From assembly GCA_013396525.1 (NCBI GenBank), contig VWYX01000084.1, positions 70,901 to 134,900 of the forward strand: DNA of 64,000 nt, given 5' to 3'. How positions within the stretch are numbered: the first letter of the stretch is position 1; each line of letters starts with the position of its first letter. Position numbers and translations under genes: made by a program. This DNA is from Chaetorhynchus papuensis. Taxonomy: Eukaryota > Chordata > Aves > Passeriformes > Rhipiduridae. The notes beneath the pieces are model-generated. The model ran no database searches. It was not told the origin of the DNA and was given only the letters and a program-made list of their open reading frames with translations. This document shows, piece by piece, positions 37,113-47,927 of this stretch.

Positions 37113-38070
37113 CCCTTCCCCCACAAACAAACAAACAACACAAAAAAAAAGAGAGAGGAAGTGTGTGAGAAATTGAAATTACCTGCTACTCTTTTTCTTT
37201 AGAGTGAAAAATCGCAGAAAAAAAAAAAAAAATCATTACTCAGACTGTAGGAAAACATGAGTTAAGGAAACATTTTATTCAGTGGGAGACTGTTTCATCA
37301 GGAGGCCAGAGAAAATCACGTAGATGTTGACCCAGCTGCTACTGAAGCCTGGAAGCTTTTTAAATATTTCCTACAATTACACAAATCTCATCTGAGGAAC
37401 TAAAGATTTGAAAGCAAGAGCTAAATCCCCTGAAGAATATTTCCCTGGAGGCATTTATTTCTAGCGGAAATTATTCCTTCAGATGTTTGAGTTAGTTTAC
37501 TCCAGACAAGTTTGGGTTTTTGCACAAACGCAATGCTGCAGAATAAAAAATGTTGCTAACCACAGGTAGTGTTACTATTATTCAGTAACCTTTCCAATTT
37601 TTCAGGACATTCATTTCCATTATGCTGAGGACTGATAAATTGTATTCCATTTCTTAAGAAGTAGCAAAACTTTCAAAAAAACACCCACACAGGGACTGAA
37701 GTTGCTCATATACAGATGAAATAAAATCTCCTTGTAAAAATAATTAAAATTCATCTTCACACGGCTGCTTGTGAGTGATTCTGTTTAGAAAGAACAGGTT
37801 TGTCTCTAGGGGAAAATAGGTCTCACAGGTTTGCTGCTCCTCATTAGATAGTCTGCTCCACATCTGTAGCTCTTCTCTGTTCTGGTATATGATTGATGTA
37901 TATTCACCAATACTTTTCCTTAAGTAATTTAAAACATAACCATAGAGTCATACTTGCCAAAAAGACTGTTACAGTATAATAAGGAAGACTGGAACACATT
38001 TTCTGAAAAATAGGTTAATGAAGAGTGAATGGGATGTGTGCATGTAGCTGCATCAGAAGGAATGGGATAG
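37113..38070. other. DNA without a recognised gene, with A-rich runs
   Basis: Directly after the LTR comes a C/A-rich simple stretch with CAAA tetranucleotide repeats (37125-37137) and then an A-run (37141-37149). A second A-run lies at 37218-37232. No gene was recognised. Confidence 0.6.
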
Positions 38071-38556
38071 GGTTCAGGGCTTATTAACAGGGACAGGGCT
38101 CTCCGAACTGCCTCTGTTAATGGCTACCAGATCAGCCATCCGCCATCCATCACCAGGATCCCAGCAGGACAAGGCATATCTGGAACTTGCATGTAGTCCC
38201 CATCCTAGGAGAAACCTTGGGGACATGAGGAGGACTTGACAGCTTACGTCCCTTTTCCACCATGTCATCACAATGGATCCTGGCATTCACACCTGGATTA
38301 ACCTCGAGGTACCTGGCTGCTGGACAGGGTCCTTGGGCTCTGCACATCCTGGTGGTTCTAAGTATGAGACTAGGAGAGAGTGAGGGTAACTGAGGGGAAG
38401 CTGGTTTGTTTCAGATTTTATTTTGAATATATCACCCAATGATCCTAATAACATCTGGCAGGGATATTTCCTATGGGGCTGGTACATGGTGACAATTGTA
38501 TTTCCTACGAACTCTGTGGCACATAATTGTGCTAAGGTGTTATAAATCACAAACAC
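38070..38556 (-). other. GC-enriched unclassified block, possible decayed repeat
   Basis: The block is visibly richer in GC than its surroundings and has overlapping minus-strand open frames of 65-89 codons in more than one frame. No known protein domain is visible, and I could not assign it to CR1 or to the LTR families in this window. The pattern would suit a decayed transposable-element piece or an old retroposed copy. The strand is given only because the longest frames lie there. Confidence 0.3.
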
Positions 38557-41306
38557 AAGGAGGCTTCAAAAACCTTTTGGCTATGCAGACCACTTGACAT
38601 CAGTTTCTCAACTGCATGGGAACAAATCCAGCTCTGCAGAAAGGCCGGCAGACTTCTTCCAGTAAAGAGAGAAGTTTTCCTTCCTGATAAACCAAAAACT
38701 AAAGGACTGTGAAATATGCAATTAGGAAAAATGCATTGGGAAAATAGAAATACTAAAGTAAAAGAATTATAATAACAGTTGAAATATAGAGAATTTTCTG
38801 TTCAACATTCATACACTTTCAACCAGTATTCTGAACAATTTTGTAATATAATATAAGAATTTAAAAAACACTAAACTACAAATAAGAATTACAAGAGGAA
38901 GAGGTTTCGTGACAGAGAAAATGATACCTCTTCTGGAACCTGGGTCAGAGAGAACTAGACCTTATTCCTAGTTTGAAATCTTAACTCAACCCACAAAGAT
39001 TCTGACTATTCCTAAACAGAAGAGATTCCTTAGAAGCATAAGGATTTCTATTCCCAGGCTCCTCATTTACTTTCCCTTAAGATCTTTATATCAAACATGT
39101 GCCAAGTGTTATTTCTTTGGGGAAGTGATGGCTAAAGAGCTTGGAGTTTTCCAAACCTAGCTGGCCAAATAAATAATATATTATTGAGAAACACTGATCA
39201 TCTTTAGTGCAAATGTTTCTTTGCAATCTTGAAGCATTTTTATTAAATCGATTAAGATATGCTAATGTCAGATTTGTCACACTGGAACATGATTTTTTTT
39301 CTGTACAAAGAAAAACCCTTTCATAGAAAAAATTTCAAGAGCATATATTCATTCAATGTCTGAAACAAAATCAAGATATTGTTCAGACATCTTTATTTTT
39401 CAGCTTCCATGAATAAGAAATATTTTGAAAAAACGGTTAGGCTGCTACTAGGGTTTGAATTTTGTCTGGTGAGGCTCCAGCCACATTGCCAATAGAACAT
39501 TAAATCTCAAATAATATTCCTAATGTTAACATATAATATCTTCATTTTAAAATAATAATTAAGGACATGTAACATTTTAATTTTTAAAACCACTTAGCAT
39601 ACATACTAGGCACTAAAAAAAGAAAAATCAGAATATACTCAGGAGGCTGATTTCCTCCAGGCCATCTGGAAAGCCTAATCCATACAAATTCTTCTCTCTC
39701 ACAAGGCAGCAAACAGGGAAAGGAAAAACAACTCTGATATGATAGAATAGATTTTAATTTCCTTCCACCATTTTATTTCCCAGTGAATATTTTCTTCAGT
39801 GTAATTCAGGCTATAATGTATTATAAAAGTATCTGACACAGATTTGTGAAGAATATTAGTTCCTAAAAAATATTAGTCCAGCATGGCCCAAAGAAATGGG
39901 ACTGAGTTCTTCTGAATAGAGAAGGAAGATGATTTAATTATCTAAGACCAAGTGAAGAACTGGTGTTCTTCAGATTAACAAGTCTGGGGACAGAAACACC
40001 CCTGTCTAATGAATACTGTAAAACACTTATTAACACTGTAAAAGTTAATAAGTTTCACGAAGATTCAAGAATTCTTAAACAACCTACTCATCGAAGGTAG
40101 GGGAGACAGTAAGATCAAAATCAAATTCTTGTCATAGCCAGACAGAAAAATATTGCTGGACTGTTTTGGTTTCTAGTTGGTTGGGTTTTTATTGTTGTTG
40201 TTTCTTTTTATTGTTTATTCCTGTTTATTCAGATTCTAAATTTCTCCCAGGAATAATTATTATCACTTTTATAGTAATTGAATTAACTTTCTGGAGATTA
40301 ATAAAATTTTATATTTTTAGGTGTAAGTTAAAGCAAGTTCATAAACATTTATAAAACCTCTGAGAATTTTTCAGAATATTTTAACCAGTCTTGTCACTTG
40401 TGTTTCTGTCATGAGAATAATCTTGAGCTCTCATTTGGATATCTGAAAAAAGAGTATTTGAAAAGGCTTTTCTAGGAATGCTACTTGTTAGCTAATAAAC
40501 TGGGCAGGAAAATGTGTAATAGAAACAAAAACTTGCACAGTCATTGAAAAGGCAAAAAGATGGTTATCCTTTTGATCACCTGACACCAAAAAGAAACGTT
40601 TCTAGCAGAGTAAAGAATGGAAAATAAATAGATTTCATTATGTTTTCCTCAGGTAAAAGATTGGCTTCTTCAACCAAGGGCATGAATTTTGAAATTTCAA
40701 AGAAAATCTGCCAATATATATTTTATTCAGATTACCGAAATTTCAGAATGTTTTTAGTAATGATGGAGCCTCAGGTCTGCAATAACTTTGAAAGAATGTC
40801 TGCTATAATTAAATCTTGTGTGCTGTGGGATTTCTTAAACCAGGACCATGAGATAGACATAGATACATATACATTTAAAATGCAGAAGGGATGAAAGAGA
40901 TCATAGTGAGATAGGTGTCACAGATTTATACTCTTACATCAGGGAATGACAAAGAGATGTCAATTTTGTGTGATCTGGATGTCTCTAAAACTTTTAATTT
41001 AATTATGGTAAAATGAAGTCTTCTGATTCAGCTAATTAATTATTTTCCCCCTCATTTTCCAGCGCATTTCCTTCTTAATCAATGACAAATTACAGTCCTC
41101 CAATGAAGGAGCTGAATGATTGTGGAAACCTATTCTTTCAATAATAGTTTGATATCTGAGCAAAGGGAATAAATGTTAGCTTTTAGTTGATCAAGCAGCT
41201 ATCTGTGTGAGTCACTGGTTTGGCAAACACTTACTGAGATTTCACAAAATTACACAGAAGAACATGTAACTTCAGGAGTCTCCTTCGTGGTTCTTAAATG
41301 AGGTAA
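38557..41306. other. AT-rich DNA without a recognised gene
   Basis: No gene or dispersed repeat was recognised. A perfect hairpin with 10-bp arms (ACTTATTAAC, 40025-40034; GTTAATAAGT, 40044-40053) lies in this stretch. Confidence 0.55.
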
Positions 41307-41370
41307 CATAGAATCATAGAGTCATTAAGGTTGGAAAAGATCTCCAAAGTCATCAAGTCCAACATGAAGT
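41307..41370 (-). mobile_element. CR1 3' tail remnant
   Basis: CATAGAATCATAGAGTCATT is followed by AAGGTTGGAAAAGA and ATCAAGTCCAACA, the reverse complement of a CR1 3' end with its terminal octamers. Only about 65 bp is present; 5' truncation leaves no coding sequence. Confidence 0.88.
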
Positions 41371-41554
41371 CCTCTTCACAATCATTACTGGTCTATAATA
41401 ATATATTTATGATATATTCATTATATATTTATGATATTAATAATACACATATATTTGTATTGCTTTACCCAGTGAAAGTTTGGGACATGAGGAGGGTTTT
41501 TTCATTATTTTGTTTTTAAGATTTAAAATGCTTGGTGTGAAGCATGTAATCCTC

Positions 41555-41629
41555 CCTTCATCCCTTCCTCCCTCCCTCCATCTTTCTTTCTTTCTTGCTT
41601 TCTTTTTCTTTATCTTTTTTTTCCCTTTC
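41555..41629. repeat. Pyrimidine-rich microsatellite tract
   Basis: CCTT, CCTCC and CTTT units follow each other with hardly a purine on the plus strand. This is a decayed tetranucleotide repeat, rich in T towards its end. Confidence 0.85.
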
Positions 41630-43702
41630 CATCATGTATCAAAAAGAGAGCAAAAGAATCTTTTTAATGGTCTCAACTTTAGATAAATTTATCTGGAAAC
41701 TTCATAACATTAGAAAAAACTGAGTTGAGTGACATTTGAAATGAGGATAGTTAAATCCATCCCAATAAGTAACAGAAAAAAATTTATTTTTTTATCTTCA
41801 ACCCCCTTGTGCAAATATCTGACAAGTTTCACTTAAGCAAAATCACATGAACTTGGATGTCTGCCTTTCCCAGTGTGTCCAATGCAAATGAGGTGAGAAG
41901 AGGAGCTGAGGGAATTCCCTGGTGTGATATATATTTTATGAAGGTATTGAATTATTTCTTTGCATTTAAAAACTTTTGCTTAGCTTGAATAGCTGCTTCT
42001 TGGGTGGGGGAAGAGAGAAGGGGAATGGGATACACTGTACACTGATACACTGATCCATTTAAAAGAAAAAAGTTCTGTACCGTATAGACTACTATTTTAT
42101 TATTTTCACTGTAGTAGAGCCCAGAGGTCCAGTCAAGGATCAGAGGCCTATTTTTGTAGTGAATAAAAAAGACAACCAAGATTTTTTCCAAAAGCAAGTA
42201 AAAGCTTTTCCAGTTGTTATTGGCAAAAGTCAACTTCTGTATTTCCAAAATAATAAAATTCAATGTTACTTCATTGCATATTACCTAGATCCAAGAGGTC
42301 AGTAAGATTCAGGTTACTGGAAAAAACCCTCTTTTGGCTTACAACTAAATAGTTTCATACTATCTAAATTCCCATTGACACTGCCTTTAACTTACTACCT
42401 TTTTCTGGTTTTTATTATTTGTATTTGTGACAGTAGATAGGAAGATATAAAGTATAATTTAAACCAGCATTTGGGGATGGAGTCTTCTCTTACTTGAATT
42501 CTTGCAGAAACTCAATATTATTAGGCAGTGCATCAGTGAAAATATTCCAAAATTAAATTATCATATTGCAGTTTATATCCACTTGTCACTAGAATTTCTC
42601 TGTCTGCAGTGCCTTAATCCATTTAAAAATTATAGCAGAGTCTTGTCTAACTGAAACAGAGCTAGTTCTCAAAGCTGATTATAAAAGACTTCATAGTGCA
42701 TTGTAAGAAACTGGATAAATTAGTCCATGATTGTTTATTCTTTGTGTTCTTTGATGTTCCAACATTAAAAGGAAAAACTTTTTGGATGCAAATAGATGAA
42801 AACCTACCATAACTGAGAAAGGATGTCATGGCATGCATCTAGTCACGGTCTGGCTCCACTAACTCACTTTTCTCCAGTCAAAATCTACCTGGACTGACTT
42901 CTCTGTCTTGAACTTGACACTGACAGCCCCTAATTTGAGTTAGAAGTGGTTTGTCTTAAGAAAATTCAACTCCCAGTATTCTTAATTTGCAGGAATTTTC
43001 TGCTGCACGCAATTGTTTTTCAGAATTTATGGCTCCTCAGGGGAATGAAATAAAGAAATTCACATTCATCATATATATATCCCCCTAAGCTCACCTAATA
43101 TTTATCTAAGGCATTTCTCCATAAAATACATTAAGACAACAGAATTCTGCTTCTGAAGTGCTGTCTTTTAAACTTGACCTTGTAACAGATCTATGTATTG
43201 TACATGTACACTGAGGAGAGAAAATGCTTCAAATATTTATCTTAAAGAACAAATGAACTTTTAAACATATGCCAAGCACTCTCCTGTTTCTTTGGAAGCT
43301 TACACCACTTCTCTATACCGTGCATATGGCTTAATTGCTTGGTAGTCCACGGCATGCTAATAGAGTATCGATCTGATTAGAGAACCTTTTGAACTATCAT
43401 TGGTGAACGTATTGGAATGTGTCCATATTTTTTCTTAGAGAGTAAAATAAATTGCAATTAGAAACACAGTGTAGATATTTTATTTATAATGCAGTCATCT
43501 CTGCTTCTTGTTGGTTTATTGGCATTTCCTAGGGATCACAGAAGACATGTAACTTGAAGTATCCGTTTTAGCAGTCACTGTATCAGCACTTGATTTCCAT
43601 AGGAATAAGAGAGCTGATGAAAAGCTCCTGTGCTCACAGATTCTTAAGTTAATATAATACAGAATTGATAAACACATGAAAAATCAAGTCAAGGAAACAA
43701 AG
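41630..43702. other. AT-rich DNA without a recognised gene
   Basis: No gene or dispersed repeat was recognised. A minus-strand open frame at 41952-42263 (103 codons) lacks any visible domain. Confidence 0.5.
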
Positions 43703-43735
43703 ACTGCATCAGAATAAATATTCTGATGCAGTTTT
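43699..43735. repeat. Near-perfect 30-bp palindrome (14-bp arms)
   Basis: ACTGCATCAGAATA (43703-43716) and TATTCTGATGCAGT (43719-43732) are exact reverse complements separated by only AA. In RNA the stem could extend by a G-U pair and two A-U pairs (43700-43702 with 43733-43735). It is not part of a recognised repeat. Confidence 0.95.
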
Positions 43736-44075
43736 GTATGGTTTTTTTCCACTATTTATGAGAGTTCAGGCAGTAGTCAGGTATTTGTGAAAATGTTTAT
43801 GAACTTTCAGATGTCTGCCAAGACTTAGGGTGCCATAAAGGTATGCTAACATCTTTCCATTTGTGCATTATTTCAAGTCATTGGTGATGTAATTCAGGCA
43901 GGTGCAACTACCAGGTGACTTAGAAAACCTGCCCTACCACAGAGCCCAAGAACAGCAAGTGGAGAAGAATTAATGTAATTAATTTATTAAGCAGTTTGCA
44001 TCCATTTTACATCCTGAAAATTGTGAGTTCTTACCTTTCAGTGAGTAGCAAGTATAAGGAATTGAACTTGTGTTC

Positions 44076-44128
44076 AATGTAACAAAATATGTGTATTTTA
44101 TACATGTAACAAAATACATGTAACAAAA
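44076..44128. repeat. Short direct repeats of ATGTAACAAAA
   Basis: Three copies of ATGTAACAAAA occur within about 50 bp; the last two are adjacent as TACATGTAACAAAA-type units. This is local duplication in AT-rich DNA. Confidence 0.75.
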
Positions 44129-44451
44129 AATGCTGCACGTAATACTTTCAGTAACTGATTTGGAGAGATTTTTTCCTAATAAATTTCTATTTATTTTCAA
44201 CATAGTAGTCACACAGGAGTCTATTGGATATGGAAACTCTCTGGAACAAATTAATCTTGGCATGCTTATACTTGATACGAAACTGATGCAAAGAAATTAA
44301 CCCATTTCATTTTCACACTAATCTTAATCAAAATCACACTAAATTTATGAAGCTCACATAAAAGTCTTTGAAATAAACACAACAAAATTAAATGTCTGTT
44401 TGGATAGTAATTTGTGTCTGACAGTTTTCCTGCTTGTTGTGTTTAAAATCT

Positions 44452-45430
44452 TTTCCCAGGGGACCTTACTCACTAGTTCCCTGAGCAGCCTGAAGTCTGC
44501 TCTCCCCATGTCCTGAGTTGAAGATTCACTGGCACTTTTCCTCCTGCTGACAGAGATTTTAAATCTCAATCACTTTGTGGTCCCTGTACCCAAGACGGCT
44601 GCCAATCTCCACTTTGCTCACAAGATCCACTCTGTTGACAAGAAGCAGATCAAAGAGGGCATCTTTCCGAGTCAGCTCCCATAGTATCTTTACTATGAAA
44701 TTGTCATCCAGGTGTTTTAGGAATCTTCTGGATCTTGACCAGCTGTGTGGTGTTCCCAGTTAACACCTGGCAAGTTGAAATCCCCAGTAAGGACAAGGGT
44801 GGTTGATTTCAGAGTATCCATTAGTTTCTCAAAGAATAATTCACTGGCATCATCATCATCCTACCTAGGTAGTCTACTACAGACTCCCACAACGGCATTT
44901 GCATTCTTTGTTTGTCCCTTAATCCTTACTCAGAGGAATGTCATGCCATTTCCAGCTCTAAGCTCCTTATATTCCAGACCCTCCATTACATATGATGCCA
45001 GACAGTCGTGATGCAAGGTGTGGGCTCTTATTCTAGGTGGCCCCTCTATCCCAGAGAGACCTTCGTCCACTTCATCAGTTAATTCTTCTTCACGATCCAG
45101 GGCCTCATGCCTGTTGTAAAAGGTGCCAGTCCTGTTTGTTACTTTTGGAAGAGGAGACTTCCTCCTAGCATGCGCAGTGACCAGCCTCCAGACCTGATGT
45201 TCAACAGACCTTTCACTAATCTTTTGACAGGGTTCTGAGGCCCCCTGCATGCCCACTTCTATGGAGGTTTGAAACTCCTGAGACTTTAATGTCATCAGTG
45301 TCTTACTCTGTGCAGCCTGCTCACTCCCTCACATGGTTCCTTCACTTGTTAACACAACTCATCAACAGCAGTGCACCTTCTGCAAGAGGAGTGATCTTCA
45401 GCCCATTCCTGTGGAGGATCCTGTAATTCT
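44452..45430 (-). mobile_element. CR1-type LINE fragment, 5' region with endonuclease similarity
   Basis: Read on the minus strand, this holds a LINE segment from the ORF1/ORF2 junction to the end of the endonuclease domain. Near 44800-44755 the conceptual protein reads GDFNLPGVNWEHHTA, matching the GDFN-P-W motif of the CR1 endonuclease. Upstream are VRIKG and VVGVCSRLP (the YRPP strand), and downstream are LFDLLLVNR and a DHK residue where the catalytic SDH is expected. Further downstream is RADFRLLRELVSKVPWE, where homology stops. The catalytic serine/aspartate context is mutated, and stops and frameshifts break the frame. The 5' part (45295-44930) is an open frame of 121 codons. The N-terminal endonuclease portion seems deleted. 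The outer limits are approximate. Confidence 0.8.
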
Positions 45431-47840
45431 GTGAAGCATGAAGATTCTACATGTTACCCATGAAGATGAAAGAATGCTGCTGTTTGTGTTGGTCCTGACA
45501 CAGACCATGTTCATCTTGTTTATAAGAAATAGACATGAAAAGGGGATTGCAGAGGGACTCCAGGTCTAAATCTGTTATTAAAACTGTAGAGGATGTCTCC
45601 CCTGACACAAGAATGCACCTGGATACAAAAGTTAGTGGATGTTCTAGTCCAATACTGTTTTGTATTTTCAAAGTTCTCTGCTCTTGAATCCTGCAGTTTA
45701 ATTTTAGATGATAACTTCTCATTGATTGAGACATTTTCCAAGAGCAAATATTCATTACAAATTTCTGCAAACTTGAAGATTCTAAAGTGTCTAAAATAGG
45801 AGTTATGAATTTGCCTGCAGTATGCACCATTTGTTAAATCTTATTGAATTAGAATTTTTAAAAAAAGGGGAAAAAAGAAAAATCTGTGGGGAGGAATTGA
45901 TTTCAAACTGTACTGTCAGCATGGCTTGTTTATAGGCCATTAGCAAGAAATTGCAACATGAAGAACATTGCTGATTTGGTTAACAATTACCCACATGAAG
46001 TTATCAACTTTCTGTCCTCATAACATGAAACTGAGCTCATTAAATGGACTCTCAATTAACAATTACTCATACTGTCAGTTGATGGTGTTAAACTGTGGCA
46101 AGAGAGATTGAATAATTAGCTCTTTTTAAAGGAAAAATGGAGAATGAATTCTTTGTCTGTCTAATTTATAGCAAAGCAAGGGAAAGAAAAGAAGCTGAAC
46201 CAAGTGAATTCCTGAGATAAGGCAGCTCCTCATACAGGACCACAGCATCAAAAGGCACAGGAAAATTTCCAGACAGAGGAAGAAAGAGGTTCATTTACAT
46301 GTGCAGAACTTGAAGTTTTACAGGTAGATTCAGTTCTTAAATCTGTTAGCAACTTAATCATTAGATCCAGTGGGATTTTGCAACTGAATTCAGAGCTTCT
46401 TGGATCAGATCCTACTTGTGGGGTTTTTCTGCCTTTTCCATACTCTCAAAGGGGCTTCCCCTTGATGTTTTTGGCATCTATGTTATTACTTGCTTATCTC
46501 AATCGGCCTTTTTATCTGTCAGGTTTGAAATGCTTGGTCATAAATGTTGTTTATTTTATCCATCAAATCTTGACTTTGTGAAAACTTCGTTCCTACTTTC
46601 CTTTGGCATCTGTTGAAGTTTCACCTTGGCCACCTATTATTCACTCATTTTCGTACCTTACCTCATTTTCTAAGGAGAGAAGATATAAAATCATTAATCA
46701 TTCAGTAAATATCAGGCATACATAGTGTGTATAGTGCTTCAGGTGTATATTATTTGAAGCCCACCTTTTGATTTTCTGACTGACAAAATCACTTTCAGGG
46801 TGAGTGAATTTATTTCCTGCAGTTCCCAAAATTGATTGTTACTCAGAAAAACAAGATCATTGATCATTTCCATTGCTTTCCTTGATGAAAACTTAGAACA
46901 GAAACATGAATGCCAACTCTCTGAATTTCCGAGGGAAACGTCCAATTATTTTATGTTGTCAGTTCAAAATAAATTTTGAAATACTCTCTAAGTGATGTGA
47001 CTGAGATGTTTGAGAAACTTCCAGCCTTCAATATCAGAAAAAACTGAGAATTTCAACAACTTGTTTTTTCTTCTTTAAAAATTCAGGGAAAAAAAAAAAA
47101 GAGAGAGAAAAACACAAGGACTGACTCCAAAATATTTTGTGGAAAAGATAATTTATAACATTTATCCTGTACTAGTGAAATAATGTTTTACAAAACACAA
47201 ATGATTCAGATGAATTTTCTACTGCTGAAAAGAAATTAACAATGCTATACAGAAAAGTATTCTGGGGGTAGATTTAAGCAGCATGAAAGTTGTGAGTCCA
47301 AGAACTGTTGCATCATCTTGCAAGATTTTAACTTACAGACAATGAAACTGTCTTCAATTAAGTTTTTCTGAAAGAGAAAAATATTCTGGTTACCAAACAA
47401 GCATTCCATTTGTTCCGTATATAAAAGCTACATACAAAAGTACATTTTATGGTAGAATAAAAAAAGGGCATGTATGATACTTGTTAAAGAGTTCCATGGT
47501 TGCTTTTACGCAAAACTGACTTTTTGGGGAGATAAAGATAAAAGCCTTAATTAAACCATTTCTAAGGTTGTCCAGAGTCAGCCCTTTCATATTGCTGTTC
47601 TCATTTTTCTTAATATCCTTTAGGTCCACACTAGGAAGTGGTTTCTTGTCCTTAACGTTGTATTTTTCAGTTCCTTCCTTGTTACATGTATATGTATTTC
47701 TCCATTTGGATTCTGTAGGCTATCACAAATAGCAGCAAAGTGTTGATATTTCCAGATATGGCAGAGAAAATTGGCTAAATGATATCAGCAGCCTTTTTTT
47801 TAAGTTCTTCTTGAGTGCACTCATCTGAGACAGGCATCTG
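45431..47840. other. AT-rich DNA without a recognised gene
   Basis: No gene or dispersed repeat was recognised. An A-run with GAGAGA lies at 47086-47108. The minus-strand frame at 45447-45830 has no visible domain. Confidence 0.5.
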
Positions 47841-47927
47841 AAGATGTCCCTGTTGACCTAGAGGACGACATCTGGCTACATGACTTTAAAGGTGCCTTCT
47901 GACCCCAAATATTCTGTGATTCTGAGA
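47841..47927 (+). mobile_element. CR1 3' tail remnant
   Basis: The sequence runs AAGATGTCCCTGTTGACCT, then GACTTTAAAGGTGCCTTCTG and ends ATTCTGTGATTCTGAGA, the CR1 3' end with one and a half terminal octamers in plus orientation. The middle is poorly matched and contains an apparent insertion, so the copy is old. Confidence 0.75.

Noticed and set aside
36598..37202. Cluster of short open frames on both strands
   Set aside because: They coincide with LTR copy C and have no domain.
43703..43732. MicroRNA precursor
   Set aside because: The loop is only 2 bases and the stem too short for a typical precursor.
45425..45440. ATTCTGTG at the edge of the LINE piece as a CR1 3' terminus
   Set aside because: The octamer has the wrong orientation for the minus-strand LINE and no CR1 tail sequence adjoins it; chance is likely.
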